Below, piece by piece: positions 1 to 9,965 of a DNA stretch of 64,000 nt. This DNA is from Stratiolaelaps scimitus. Its lineage: Eukaryota > Arthropoda > Arachnida > Mesostigmata > Laelapidae. The stretch is taken from positions 62,001 through 126,000 of the forward strand of contig JABWDB010000034.1 in assembly GCA_019614645.1 (NCBI GenBank), read 5' to 3'. A model generated the notes under the pieces. It saw nothing but the letters and a program-made list of their open reading frames with translations, did not search any database and was not told the DNA's origin. Position 1 is the stretch's first letter. Every line of letters starts with the position of its first letter. A program made the position numbers and the translations under genes.

Positions 1-1208
1 TGACACCGGGACGATACTCTACCGTGAAATTGTACGGTCGTAAACGTTCGACCCAACGAGCCAGCCTCATTGGCTTCCGACCCGTGCCAGAAGTACCCAG
101 GAGAGCCACCAAAGCCTGGTGGTCAGTGCGAAGCACGAAGGGACGACCCCACAAGAAAACGTGCCATTTCTCGATAGCAAATAAACATGCTAATGCTTCT
201 TTCTCACCCGTCGAATATTTGCTTTGAGCCGTATTTAGAACCGTCGAAGCATACGCTACCGGAAGTTCCCGATCGAAGTGGCGTTGTAGCAAAACTGCTC
301 CGAGACCATAGTCCGATGCGTCGGTAGATATGATAGTCTCCAATTTCGGGTTAAAGATCGCGAGCGGTGCAGCGTTCCGAATCTCTCGTTTAATGTCCCT
401 CGAATGCGGTCTGCTGCTCTGGACCCCAATCGAATACGACACCTTGCCTAAGCAAACGCCTCAATGGTTCAGTCCGATCCGCAAAATGCGGTACGCAACG
501 TATATAGAAACTCGCCGCACCCAACATGGACCGAAGTTGAACAACAGTGGTGGGTACTGGCATCTCCTGAATCGCCCGAACGTTATCGATGGTCGGACGA
601 ACCCCGTCCGCACTGATGGTAAATCCGACGAAATCAACAACTGGTACACTGAAAACACACTTGGAATTCAACGTCATACCGGCATTCTGGATCCTAGACA
701 GAACCGCATGTAAACGTTCATCATGCTGAGCCTGCGTGTTACCAAAAATTAGTACATCATCAAGATAAATTACGACACCTGTGAGATCTCCAAGAAGATC
801 CTGCATCACTTCTTGGAAAGCACCCGGTGCTGAGCTAAGACCTTGTGGTACTCGTCGGAAACGGAAGAGTCCCCACGGCGTGATGAACGCCGTCATACTG
901 CGAGAACTCTCAGCCAATTCAAGTTGAAAATATGCGCTCATGGCATCAATCTTAGAAAACACGGATGCTCCTCTTAATTCTAGCAGAAGATCCTCGAGGT
1001 GGGGTATTGGAAATGGATTCGCAACTATCGCTCTATTTACTTCACGTAGATCAACACAGAACCTGAGATCACCACTTTTCTTCTGAACTATTACCAACGG
1101 AGACACCCACTCGGATGCATCGGTCTTCTCGATGACACCTTGGTCTTGCATTCGGTCAATCAATTCCTTTACTCTGTGGCGAATTTCGATAGGCAAACGC
1201 CTCAATTT
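1..1208 (-). pseudogene. Ty3-type retrotransposon pol: reverse transcriptase and RNase H, broken, left part outside window
   Basis: Read on the minus strand, this encodes the reverse transcriptase (RT) and RNase H that copy an LTR retrotransposon RNA into DNA. RT motifs appear in order: SKIDAMSAYFQL with the first catalytic Asp, FRRVPQGLSSAP, YLDDVLIFG with the catalytic Asp pair, and FVGFTISADGV. RT is open from about 1205 to 393. A one-base frame change near 393 then precedes RNase H, which continues in the new frame to base 1 with STDASDYGLGAVL, GEKEALA and LRTDHQAL, the usual Asp/Glu/Asp set. An in-frame TAG at 1209-1211 separates RT from the protease upstream. Integrase would lie beyond the left edge. 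Domain order protease-RT-RNase H and the motif forms fit the Ty3/gypsy group. The two breaks argue that this copy is dead. Confidence 0.93.
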
Positions 1209-1652
1209 CTACTGCTTAGGGATGATCCCGTTCTTTGTTCTGATCAAATGCTTATAGCCCTCTATCTTTCCAAGATCCCCATTAAACAAACCACTAAATT
1301 GTTTAAGATGATCCGGTAATGGGACCTCGCCAACAGCTGCCACCCAACATTTACCTTGCTTACAGTCAATATTCATTCCAAGAGCTCGCAAAGCATCCAT
1401 ACCTAACACAGATTGGCCCTTTTCAACAACAAATACTCTACAATGTGTAATTTTTCCATCAAATTCCAATTCAACATCGATCTCCCCTTTCGCTTTTATA
1501 GGTTCCCCAGTATATGCCACTAACCTCTTACTAACCGGCCGTAGTCTATCCATATATTTCTTACAATCACTACTACCTAAAATGGTCGCCGTCGCCCCAG
1601 AATCCACCATAAACGTAGTATTTTCCTTATTTACCTTAACTAAACATGACAC
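1209..1652 (-). pseudogene. Ty3-type retrotransposon aspartic protease (retropepsin)
   Basis: This is a retropepsin-like domain of about 110 residues with the catalytic motif FMVDSGATATILG near its N terminus and a hydrophobic QSVLGMDALRALG segment near its C terminus, as in retroviral-type proteases that cut Gag and Pol. It overlaps the end of gag by about 13 bases in a different frame, consistent with frameshift expression of pro-pol. It ends at a TAG (1209-1211) in the same frame as the RT downstream. The following residues continue smoothly, so the TAG looks like a point nonsense mutation and not a natural domain end. Confidence 0.9.
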
Positions 1653-2611
1653 CGTTTATCACGAAGAAACGACAACGAATACACAAAAACCATCTGGTCA
1701 TTCATTTCCTCATGTTCTGATACACAAGATATCTTCTTCCACTTGGAGCAAACTACTCCATAGTGGCCGTATTCGCGGCAGCTTCTACACATCGCATTGA
1801 GTGCGGGACATGCTGGGTCATCTGAGGTGTGACGAGTGCTAGTGCAGCGCGCACAGTGGCGAACATCGGTCGCTCTACTCGTGCTCGGATGGCTGGGGCT
1901 GCTGTAGTTGTGATTCGTGGTTCGCCTTCGGTGAGATGAACCGGCCGGGGCACGTCGGCCACCCTTTTTCCAATCCATCGGTTGGCGGATCGCATCTACC
2001 TCTTCGACAGCGCACACATTCGGGCGCGATCCCATACCAACGGTACCGGCGAATCGACTCGCCTCTGCAGATCTCTGTTCGGCCTGTTTCGCCAACGTGA
2101 GCGCCTTTTCGAGAGTCAACTCTGTGGACTCTTCATTCAGTAATGCACGTCGGACATTCTCATTAGGCACATTAACGATTATCATCGTCACTACCGCCTG
2201 GTCTAGGTTGAACTTGTCAAACGAACAGTGCTTCCCAATGCCCAAAAGGGCCGTCGCGTACTCTGCAACACCCTCGCCGGGTCGAAACGAACGACCGAGA
2301 AAATCCGCACGTGCAGCTGTTAGTCCGGATCTAGTAACAAATCTCGCACGTAGAAGCATCACTGCTGTGTCATACAGCGGCGTCTTGCTCTTCTCGTCCA
2401 CGTTCACCGGCTGACCCTCCATGGCCTTATATTGAACGAAACCCTCGGCTCCCAGACAGGTTAGCAGCAATGAACGCTTCCGACTGTCCGAAGAAGAAGT
2501 TTGGCCGGTTGCTTCCATATACGTCTCAAACATTGACAACCATACCTCAAACGGAATGATGGGTGGTCCGGGGCGGGGCAGAAACGGGTCGGGCGGCGGT
2601 ATCCCTGACAT
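1640..2611 (-). CDS. Ty3-type retrotransposon Gag with zinc knuckles
   Basis: This is the capsid/nucleocapsid protein of the same element, about 323 residues from the ATG at 2611. I chose that start because the longer open frame upstream runs through the primer-binding site. The protein opens MSGIPPPDPFLPRPGPP, has a helical capsid-like middle (RPGEGVAEYATALLGIG), and ends with two Cys/His clusters: an atypical one around HCARCTSTRHTSDDPACP and a regular CX2CX4HX4C at CRSCREYGHYGVVC. Zinc knuckles of this kind bind the packaged RNA. The frame is uninterrupted, although the pol behind it is broken. The short overlap with the protease frame suggests programmed frameshifting. Confidence 0.85.
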   Translation of the reverse strand: MSGIPPPDPFLPRPGPPIIPFEVWLSMFETYMEATGQTSSSDSRKRSLLLTCLGAEGFVQYKAMEGQPVNVDEKSKTPLYDTAVMLLRARFVTRSGLTAARADFLGRSFRPGEGVAEYATALLGIGKHCSFDKFNLDQAVVTMIIVNVPNENVRRALLNEESTELTLEKALTLAKQAEQRSAEASRFAGTVGMGSRPNVCAVEEVDAIRQPMDWKKGGRRAPAGSSHRRRTTNHNYSSPSHPSTSRATDVRHCARCTSTRHTSDDPACPALNAMCRSCREYGHYGVVCSKWKKISCVSEHEEMNDQMVFVYSLSFLRDKRCHV

Positions 2612-2650
2612 GATAGCGTGGAACAGGTCGCACACATCCAAATTCAAAAT

Positions 2651-2664
2651 AGCCGACTGCGCCA
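2651..2664 (-). other. Primer-binding site of the Ty3-type element
   Basis: On the minus strand the sequence TGGCGCAGTCGGCT lies just before gag. A TGGCG start followed by tRNA-complementary sequence immediately inside the 5' LTR is the standard minus-strand primer site. From memory this form resembles the tRNA-Ser-type site of some insect Ty3 elements. It marks the inner boundary of the LTR. Confidence 0.65.
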
Positions 2665-2666
2665 AT

Positions 2667-2823
2667 ATGTAATGTCGCACTATCTACATATCAGGAAGTA
2701 CACAACCGTCTCTCACGATAACACGAGACCGAATGATCCGCCATTTTATTATCAATATCAATTTCAATACGGAGACCAATATTCCGACTAATTAGTTAAA
2801 CAACGGAACCCAATGAGTACAAC
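2667..2823 (-). repeat. Probable short 5' LTR of the Ty3-type element
   Basis: The 150-160 bases between the primer-binding site and the start of Tc1-related sequence must contain the 5' LTR. On the minus strand it holds an AATAAA-type polyadenylation signal near 2750. The 3' LTR is outside the window, so both ends are inferred. The outer boundary could lie anywhere in about 2815-2828. Confidence 0.5.
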
Positions 2824-2825
2824 AC

Positions 2826-3285
2826 CACACACACGTTTGAGGAATTAATTCTGTATAAAAGGTAAAGGTTTTATTGGTTTATTAAAGGAGCTGCAACTTT
2901 ACAATGCTTAAGCTCTCTTAGATGTCACACAGCAGGGCTCGAACCTACGGCCTCTGGCTTCCAATAGCCAGAGACTTAGCCGTCCGAGCCACCGCGCTGA
3001 CTGTACGTATAAGATTAATGTATGTGTCAAACAACATACACACCACAAAAAACAGCTCACATAACGTCGCATGCAGCTTGCTACAATACAATGCACCCTC
3101 GGTTATCGAGTGTTCTCGCTGAATTAATCCAGTTTGTGTTGAACATTCACGCTGTACCGCAGCCATGCGATACGCTTGGAGCCTTGCTGATGCAGAGAAA
3201 GCAGTTATCCTTTACATCGAGCAGGAACGACCCTGGCTGCAGACCCTGGCTGCCCTGAAATCGGCAGAACTCGTTGCGGTGTAGA
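2826..3285 (+). mobile_element. Tc1-type transposon relic, interrupted by a SINE
   Basis: The bases around 2830-2856 and 3009-3285 match the left inverted repeat and the start of the transposase region of the Tc1 element best preserved at 53245-54130 (shared landmarks: GTTTGAGGAATTAATTCTGTAT, then AGATTAATGTATGTGTCAAA, then the GATGCAGAGAAAG start region). The outermost part of the left repeat is missing where it meets the Ty3 LTR. The two halves are separated by about 148 bases of unrelated SINE sequence. No right inverted repeat was found. Confidence 0.7.
2859..3006 (-). mobile_element. tRNA-derived SINE inserted in a Tc1 element
   Basis: On the minus strand the first 75 bases form a tRNA-like head: GCGCGGTGGCTCGGACGGCT (box A region), a stem-loop TCTGGCTATTGGAAGCCAGA in the anticodon-arm position, and a consensus box B GGTTCGAGCCC. 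A body follows and then a tail rich in AATAAA-like and AACC motifs. Short direct repeats flank it (GTATAA at 2853-2858 and 3007-3012; CTGTA..TAT is an alternative reading). The flanking Tc1 sequence resumes where it stopped, which supports a true insertion. A second copy of only the tail lies at about 4937-4985. A functional tRNA is unlikely because the acceptor ends do not pair convincingly. Confidence 0.7.
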
Positions 3286-3389
3286 TGAAACCTGTACAGT
3301 TCAGACAGTCTGCGTTGCCTTCAAGGTAAATGGTAAATGGAAAATTACCGGAGGACATCTCTATTTCAATCTATCAAACGGGAAGAAAG

Positions 3390-4520
3390 ACTTCCCACCG
3401 TGCTACTGTATTTACGAAGCCCTTCCTCATAATAAGGTCTAGTCGCCACGCTCTTGGCTACCGCCTGCGTCTAATATAGAGCGCGCTCCTCGCGTGAAAT
3501 TCCGTCCTTTTGCCCAGCAGAAAGATTTACCATGTAGGTGAGAAGTCCAATGGGAAATTGGACATCGAACGAAAGGCATAGGAGAATGTGTATTTCGTCT
3601 TTTGATCCACTTCCTGTTCTGTATATTTATCATGTTTACATATGGCCCCTTCACTGACGATGTTGTTTATAACTTCACTTTTATTTACATTTTTATTACG
3701 TGACCTCATACTTTGGAGTGACATAAAAATGTCCTCACGCATTGTTAAAACATAGTGGCTGCAAATATTTTGAGCAAATGTACATTGTGTTATACTCTGC
3801 AATATATGTCTATTTAATACACGAGGAACCGGAGACTCCATGTGCACGTGCGAAACATGTACATGTACATACTCAATGTGCGTGTACTAAACATTTTTAA
3901 TATTCTTTTTACGACTATTTAGGTATTGCACAGCTGCCGTTCACCCCGGCTCATCCCGCACATATGCAGTGAGAGATGGAGTCGTATGCACTTGGACCGC
4001 TCGCGGAAGTCGTCCAGCGCTCGTTGTAGTATGTCAAGGTCCGCCTCTTCACGAGTGGATACGAGTAACTTCACATCGTTTGCACAGGTAGCAAATCCCA
4101 TTTGCCGGCTGTAGAAAAAATCTAAACTGGTCAATAACTGCTGCATGTGCAACATTTGAGCTTATTTTCGTCATAGCTGTATGCTCTGGGATTGATCGAT
4201 AGTCACCTCGATTAAACGTACGTCAGTTGGCGTATATCTTGATGAAGCTGTACGTCTTAAAAAAACAACCTAGGTCTGCAATAGCGCTACGCTCCACCTC
4301 TTAACTTACTGTGGAATTATCTGACAAACGAATCTGCGAAGATTGCCCACAGTGGAATACTTCATCCAGCAAAACAGGAAACAGGTTGGTTCGCATCTGA
4401 GCGCCCCGACGCTGGTGACCAGGCAGATAACAGCATCTGTTTTGTAACAACAACACCTTTCTCAAGCAAGCGTGAGGGCACAATCGTCTTGACTGGAAAA
4501 GCAATGAGTTGCACTGCTTA
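3390..4520. repeat. Dispersed repeat, copy 1 (pairs with 40420-41700)
   Basis: Several hundred bases recur at about 40420-41700 in the same order, beginning with the TACGAAGCCCTTC landmark and including the ATGTACATACTCAATG minisatellite stretch near 3850-3890 and the GATTGATCGATA / CACCTCGATTAAACGTA landmarks near 4190. Both copies lie a few kilobases upstream of an IR gene (IR-1 and IR-6), so the repeat is probably part of a duplicated IR unit. No recognised gene is visible. Confidence 0.7.
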
Positions 4521-5865
4521 GATCGGTAAGTTCAGTTTATTATATCATTTAGTCAATGTCGTATGCTATATCGTGTATCAGAGAAAAAACGACTTTGAAG
4601 GATGCCAAGCTTTGGGATAATGTCTTCGCGATTGTCCCAAAAGATGAACTCAATCAAATCATTGAACGTGTCGATTCAGTGAATGATGAATGGTATACAT
4701 TAACTTTAGAAATCATAGAGCATTCTATAACACCCGTCATCCACAGCAGTAGATATGATTCTCAAGGGACCTCTTAGTAAATTGTATATTTTAATTCTTT
4801 AACTGAACCGACGAGCCTAGGTGGCTGAGGCTGTGTGAAGATCAAATATTATTATACAATAATTGCAGATATTGTAATCATTTGTTTAGCTTTTCAACAG
4901 GATATTTACGCTGTGAGTGTGTATGGCGGTTAAATTCTCATAAGTAAGGCAAAGCTTTATTAGTTTATTAAAGGAGCTGCAAAGACCTCGTCCACGTCCT
5001 AACCCCGCTCTGGTACTGCGAGCAATTGAACAACCCAAACGCGAAAGAATACCCGAGCTTTCCAACCAATTACCAATACAAGTTAAGCATATGTTTTGTT
5101 ATTTTCTATTATATGAACTTATTTTCTTTTGCATGGTGCCAAAAGCTGCGGGCATCCACGGTAGTCACAACACTTGTCATCAATATGCTACTTCGCACAT
5201 AACTTCCGCAGTAGCGAAGTCCCTTCGAGGAGAAGGTATACTTAGGTTTCATGGTGGACTTACACATTACTGCAAGAAGTCGCACAGGAATATGATGGGC
5301 CAACCCTGCGGAGGTCTCCGAGAATTAGAAAACAGCTCTAACGATTTGACCTCTCGAGATCTCATAGAGGAATGTAAGTTATATATCACCATGTTATTAT
5401 ATTTATTGTGAAAAAAACAAATTTTATATGAATGTTTTCAAAAGCCTACTCAACTCAATGTATTTCGCTAAAGCCATCTAACTGTCCTTAACCTGGTTCA
5501 TAGGTAAACCACCTATAGAAAGGTGCTGATATATAAAACGTGTTTTTAATAAAATATTAAACATCAGCAAAATGTCAAGATATTTTTGTATATGTCAGAA
5601 TGACTGACGGAGTGGACAGACGACATCGTTGGTTGAGGATGCAAGTAGTATTTTTTAAATTCTAAATATTATTGTTTATGTAGGGCGACTATTACGAACG
5701 ATTTCGTCGTTGTGGTCATACTATGATATAAGATATGTAATGGCTTTTTGTTAAAAACGTATATTTGACTTGGCTGAGCTAAGTTCAAAGTTGAATACTT
5801 CAATGAAACATAGACTACTCCACAGAGGATTCATCTTGATTTTATGGTAAGATTAATTATTTGTC
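4520..5865. other. Intergenic, mostly unrecognised; SINE tail near 4937-4985
   Basis: No supported gene is visible here. About 4937-4985 carries a truncated copy of the SINE tail (landmark TTTATTAAAGGAGCTGCAA). About 5085-5160 resembles a very diverged copy of the dispersed repeat seen at 53090-53165 (TTTTGCAT...GCCAAA...GCGGG). The rest is AT-rich and featureless. Confidence 0.5.
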
Positions 5866-5870
5866 CCCTT

Positions 5871-5920
5871 TCTGATCTAGTGGATAGCATCTCGGACTTC
5901 TAGACAGGAGGATCGACGTG
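5871..5920 (+). repeat. tRNA-Arg-like SINE relic
   Basis: The segment CTAGTGGATAGC ... GGACTTCTAGA resembles the D arm and anticodon arm of a eukaryotic tRNA-Arg(UCU). The T arm is degenerate (GGATCGACGTG instead of GGTTCGAATCC). A more diverged copy lies at 43031-43090 in the equivalent position upstream of IR-6. It reads as a decayed tRNA-derived SINE head. Confidence 0.35.
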
Positions 5921-6689
5921 AAAATCATTGAATTTCTTTATCACCTTTCCTCTTGCCATTAAATTTCATGCAATGATAATAGATACAAAATGTCATGGTA
6001 TAATGGTAGGACTTCCCCGGGTAGTGGAATCCCCTTTCAGACCACCGATCGTTTGTCGGTGCCTTAACTTCGAGAACTCGGGACATCTATGTAATCGGCG
6101 CACAAATTCCTTTAGACTATTGTATTCAGCTTCTTGAATCAATACACTCACATTTTATCGACTTGGGGAGAGAACCCCTTGCGACCCATTAAATGCCTTA
6201 ATATCTCAGCTGTTTGCCAACACTTTATAGGTGAAGCAATGACTAACAGGAACACACCATCAAACTTCTGTTCCGGAGCATCATCCTTACCCCACAACGC
6301 TGGCCAGATACCCTCGAATGTTCTCTATTGTTTTCATTGAGCTATTTAGAGATATTCTTAATTTTAAATTCATAATGCATGCCCCACTAGTGATCACAGG
6401 GTCGCAGAGGTCAGGCGTCGTGTTTACCTAAGGCATATGCAGGAATAATGTTTGTGTCGTATTCCTACTCAAGTATCTCTCTTTCGGTCTCGTTGTTTGG
6501 AAATTGCAGGACACAAAGTGCGCAAAACGAAACCCCCACGAGTGCACTAGAGGGATCTATTCCAGCATAAAGGCATTCTTAGTGGAGCAAACTCTAACTT
6601 TCGATTTGGTAAATAGCCACCAATCCACTTCACACACCGAATATATACTCGCTCAAAGACAAGCGGTGAGCTATGTATACAATGTGGTG

Positions 6690-6907
6690 AGGTGCATTGT
6701 AAAATAAACGAATATTTTACTTTCAGGTGACACACTACTTCCGCGTCGCCCACTTGAGACCATTGGGAGCATCGTTTCTAACTTTCTGAATTTTCTAGTC
6801 AACCGTGAGTTTCGGCAGTGCGGAACAAGCCCCGCCTATTTCGAGCCAGCTCCATGATCTGACCGTCTACCTGTTTTGTTAACTTGCAGAAGTTAACAGA
6901 AAACGTT
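6690..6907 (+). promoter_or_regulatory. Conserved 5' flank of IR-1
   Basis: A block of about 200 bases before the start codon is shared, with small changes, by IR-1, 4, 5, 6, 8 and 9. Landmarks in order are TTTTACTTTCAGGTGACAC, CTTGAGACCATTGGG, TTTCGGCAGTG and GTTAACTTGCAGAAGTTAA, followed closely by ATGGCTTGG. TTTACTTTCAG and TTAACTTGCAG both look like 3' splice sites, so a 5' UTR intron is possible. Otherwise the block is a conserved promoter region. Confidence 0.55.
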
Positions 6908-8746
6908 ATGGCTTGGAAAGACAAAGTGTGTGCAACTCTCGTGATACAGACTTTTTGCTGGATAGCACAAGGAAAAGTTCTCTCGGAAAAAGCCGATAAA
7001 CGCCACCTTGGCTACGACCTGGGGGACCTCGTTGATATATACTCAAGACAAAAAGGTGTCGCAGTTGAAAATGTGTCCTTACTACTTGTAGGGTCGTGCA
7101 ACCCTTTACATTCTGGTCCCTCGAGAGACCGTGTCTTGAGGCCTCGCGTAGCTCTTTCCACGATAATATATAGAAGTCGACGTCCACGTTATGGTGTTGA
7201 CCTCATCTTTTTATTCGAAGTCCGCGCGAATATCAGCTACATAGTTCGGGAGACTCGACCCGTGGTCATCTACCAATGTGCAGACGTACATACTCTGCCA
7301 ATCCGTACGCCAGATCTGTTCACCTATTTGAGACCTTTCATACTATTTATGATTCTTGAGCGTTGGCCGAAGTCGCGCTCTCGGCCATTGTACGCAGCGA
7401 TTCACCGTAACCCTTCTCAAGCAACGTCGACTGCCACTCTAAAACAGGATCACTGGAACGTGGATTCTTTCTTTGTTAATCAACTCGACGAAACGAAATT
7501 CAACTCAAGCTTTCAGCTACTATATGGAAGTAGGGGTGCAATGAGGATAAGTGCCATAAATAAGTCGTCAGGTCAAACACGTTATTTTCAGATCAATATA
7601 ACTGTTGACGGTCATTTGGTCCCTCACAACAAATCAAGTAATGTCATTCTTAGATATCAAACAGCTGTTCATTTTGCGGACCGAGAATATCTTTTAAACA
7701 ATTTTGGCTCGGGGGACGCAGAAGTTACGCTAGTCACCGAACGGATTCGTTCAAACAACTTTCTCGGACTGACATTTTCTATGGGTTGCCTGCGACCGCT
7801 AGCGGTCGTTGAACCGTCGGAGCTGGTCCTTGTGGCTCCCTTTAGCGGATCGATTCTCATTACGTTGTTGCTTACTATCATATTCGTGGCCGCGTTTGTT
7901 GTCAAGGGTTATTCGCGCAATGGCTCTAAATCTATCATTTTGGTCATGGATTTGCTTTTGAGTTTACTAGGGTTTTACCGAGTCGACCTGCCCCAACCAT
8001 CAAGACACTCAAGCCAGACAATTATCTATGAGTTTCAACGAAAGATTGTGCTGGGCCTAACTCTCGTCATGCTGCAAGTCGTACTAATAAACGTGTACAA
8101 AAGTGTCGTCACCTCGCTGCTCCTTGAACCTGACCCCGATCTTCTGGGTCTCGGCCACCGGTTAAACATTTCGGTCGATATGGAGTATCCATTCCCGTAT
8201 GCATATACTGACGAGGATGCTTCAATTAGCACGTTCTACCACCTATTAAGACTGGAAGAAGCTTGTTGGTTTGCCCCTCACGTCGTGGAAACTGGACTGA
8301 GGCTTCCAATGAAACAGGGACTTACCCGTAATGTGCATCCATTCCGTTATAATTCTCCTGATGAGTCAGAGATCATAAATAGTAAAATTTTAATGACGAT
8401 TCGTGAGCATGCACTGACGCCCATGATATCCAGATTTACTAGTGTGCACCGGATCACTAAACTATTGGATACATTCATAGCGAGAGTTGGAGCATCCCTC
8501 AACTTCAGATTGCATTGTGGAAAAGTTGCAGCAGAGCGAACTGCTTGGGGTATAGCTCGCGAAGTACTAATGTCATGCGGGCATTTATTGCAGATAGAAC
8601 ATAAAATAAAGCAGAATGATGACGGGGATACTGTGGCCATTGGAACTCGCCACATCGGAAACACAATCCGTCTGACGCTGCTACTTTTGCTGGGGTTATG
8701 TTGCTTTGCGTTAATCGAAAATGAGTGGAGGCACATGTGGACTTAG
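6908..8746 (+). CDS. IR-1: divergent ionotropic-receptor-like protein, single exon
   Basis: This encodes a 612-residue membrane receptor, probably a ligand-gated cation-channel subunit of the divergent IR class on chemosensory dendrites. I start it at ATG 6908 because the paralogues share MAWKDK there; the reading frame open upstream begins with TTG. Visible features are a hydrophobic signal peptide (about 1-24, ending near WIAQGKVLS), an ectodomain with N-glycosylation sites (NVSLL, NISYI, NKSS) and conserved Cys in VGSCNP and IYQC, an S1-like stretch with GCLRPLAVVEPSELV, TM1 about 314-333, a pore-loop-like LLLSLLGFY, TM2 about 380-400 ending VYKSVVTSLLLEPD, a long S2-like region, and TM3 about 587-606. 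Classical glutamate-binding residues are not recognisable. The protein stops shortly after TM3 because an extra T relative to the paralogues shifts the frame near 8740, removing about 40 cytoplasmic residues. Confidence 0.8.
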   Translation: MAWKDKVCATLVIQTFCWIAQGKVLSEKADKRHLGYDLGDLVDIYSRQKGVAVENVSLLLVGSCNPLHSGPSRDRVLRPRVALSTIIYRSRRPRYGVDLIFLFEVRANISYIVRETRPVVIYQCADVHTLPIRTPDLFTYLRPFILFMILERWPKSRSRPLYAAIHRNPSQATSTATLKQDHWNVDSFFVNQLDETKFNSSFQLLYGSRGAMRISAINKSSGQTRYFQINITVDGHLVPHNKSSNVILRYQTAVHFADREYLLNNFGSGDAEVTLVTERIRSNNFLGLTFSMGCLRPLAVVEPSELVLVAPFSGSILITLLLTIIFVAAFVVKGYSRNGSKSIILVMDLLLSLLGFYRVDLPQPSRHSSQTIIYEFQRKIVLGLTLVMLQVVLINVYKSVVTSLLLEPDPDLLGLGHRLNISVDMEYPFPYAYTDEDASISTFYHLLRLEEACWFAPHVVETGLRLPMKQGLTRNVHPFRYNSPDESEIINSKILMTIREHALTPMISRFTSVHRITKLLDTFIARVGASLNFRLHCGKVAAERTAWGIAREVLMSCGHLLQIEHKIKQNDDGDTVAIGTRHIGNTIRLTLLLLLGLCCFALIENEWRHMWT

Positions 8747-9133
8747 AAGAGCGCCCTTGGTACGGCTTGGGCAGCGAGATATAGTTTATTCAATCGACAG
8801 AGCCGACGGAACTCTAGGCGCATGTACAGGGAGAATTTTCCACACCGGGAAGAAAAAACGGAACAAGAAATGTACAAGAGCCATAACGAACTGCTGGGAA
8901 CCACACAGCAAGTGAATCTAGTGCGAAACACACAGTGAGAGCATGGCACGGACCGATCAGTGAGCGCGATTGAACTTCTTGGAGAAATGAATTCCATGTG
9001 AACACTGCGAACACGGTGTGAGGATAACTATTTCGACAAATACACTATAGTTTGTCCCCAATTACATTCCTCTTGATCATCCACATTAATGTGTGAACTT
9101 TGAAACAACAGACACAACGGATCTTTTCAAGAG

Positions 9134-9137
<4 letters not shown>

Positions 9138-9168
<31 letters not shown>
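9138..9168. repeat. (TA)n microsatellite
   Basis: About 15 uninterrupted TA dinucleotides. Similar tracts lie near 25401, 34790, 45479 and 53170. Confidence 0.95.
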
Positions 9169-9170
<2 letters not shown>

Positions 9171-9314
9171 ATAAGTGCTTTCATATTTGTTGTGTTACAT
9201 ATACGTCATCATTGTCTACGATCTTCTCCCACCACTTAGGGCAATGGGTAGTTTAACCTCTAGACCGAGAAGAAGTGTAATGTTGATATAATTAAAGACA
9301 TAAATCTTGCAAAT

Positions 9315-9334
9315 ATGATGATGATGATGATGAT
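9315..9334. repeat. (ATG)n microsatellite
   Basis: Between six and seven uninterrupted ATG units in the 3' flank of IR-1. Confidence 0.9.
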
Positions 9335-9554
9335 CGCGTTGTAAATTGTAAAGAGTATTTCTCGAGGCAGGACTAATGAAAGTGTCCTAGCATGTCCTTG
9401 CTCTACTGAATGTTGAAACGAGGTCTGAAGTTTTCCCTGTCCGCTGGCTCAAGTTCAAGCTCAAGTTAGTTTTGATTATTAGGTATTCGAGGCAATGATG
9501 ACGTTGATCGCCCAGATTTCTTCCCCGCCCCGGGGCTTTCCGGCTGTTGCTAAG

Positions 9555-9965
9555 AATCTTACAAGGCACGAAAGTGCCTCATATATCGAGCGTGTCTCAT
9601 GTGAAAAAGGGCCGCTTTTGAAAAAGGATTGTTAAAACTTCACTATTTAATGCTAATGCTCTGTCTTTCGTTTGCTTGTTTTGAGCTTCCGGAATTACAT
9701 CAGAGCCGCGGAATACATTATAACATCACATTTTACATGCAGTTGAAGTATATGCATGTATCTGCGCTGCAGTTAGGTCTTGTCGTAGCAATTAAACCGT
9801 TTAGAAAAAAACATAATCGCAGTGTACATTATTCTCTGTGCTATGTTGGAACAACACCCGTAGATATGCCAATGTCACTGACAGTTGTCGACGTTAGTTC
9901 TTGATGTGTCAAATACGAAATGTCTCTCCGCAGGCTATCCAACGTTAGATCCAGAGTGGAGGAGT
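9555..9965. repeat. Dispersed repeat shared with 61075-61505
   Basis: The landmarks CAAGGCACGAA.GTGCC, ATATATCGAGCGTG, AATGCTAATGCTCTGTC, TTGTCGTAGCA and CCGCAGGCTATCCAA occur in the same order in both places. The open frame of about 90 residues here is not kept in the other copy, so no gene is called. Confidence 0.7.

Larger units (their letters stand above)
8747..9560. other. 3' flank of IR-1 with microsatellites
   Basis: About 8747-8990 matches the coding tail and 3' flank of IR-3 and IR-6 (landmarks AGTTTATTCAATC, ACAAGAGCCATAACGAA, GAACTTCTTGGA), so it is former coding sequence now out of frame. It also holds a dinucleotide repeat at 9138-9168 and a trinucleotide repeat at 9315-9334. 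No other gene is supported. Confidence 0.65.

Noticed and set aside
2920..3000. A functional tRNA gene on the minus strand
   Set aside because: Box B is good, but the acceptor stem does not pair, the anticodon loop has an abnormal size, and the segment sits inside a transposon with a SINE tail.
3527..3847. Minus-strand frame of 106 codons, with a counterpart at 40539-40937
   Set aside because: Both are open, but many of the differences I could see change the amino acid, as expected without constraint, and no family is recognised.
4556..4777. + strand frame of 73 codons with a protein-like composition
   Set aside because: Too short to judge, single copy, no recognised motif. It could be an exon, but I cannot support it.
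5091..5411. + strand frame of 106 codons ending near a GTAAGT
   Set aside because: Its start resembles a diverged dispersed-repeat copy and nothing supports a conserved protein.
8347..8736. Antisense frames of 65-142 codons opposite each IR gene
   Set aside because: They are shadows of the conserved sense frames and recur only because the genes are paralogues.
9629..9904. 91-codon + strand frame
   Set aside because: The homologous stretch at 61130-61450 does not keep the frame and the frame begins with TTG.
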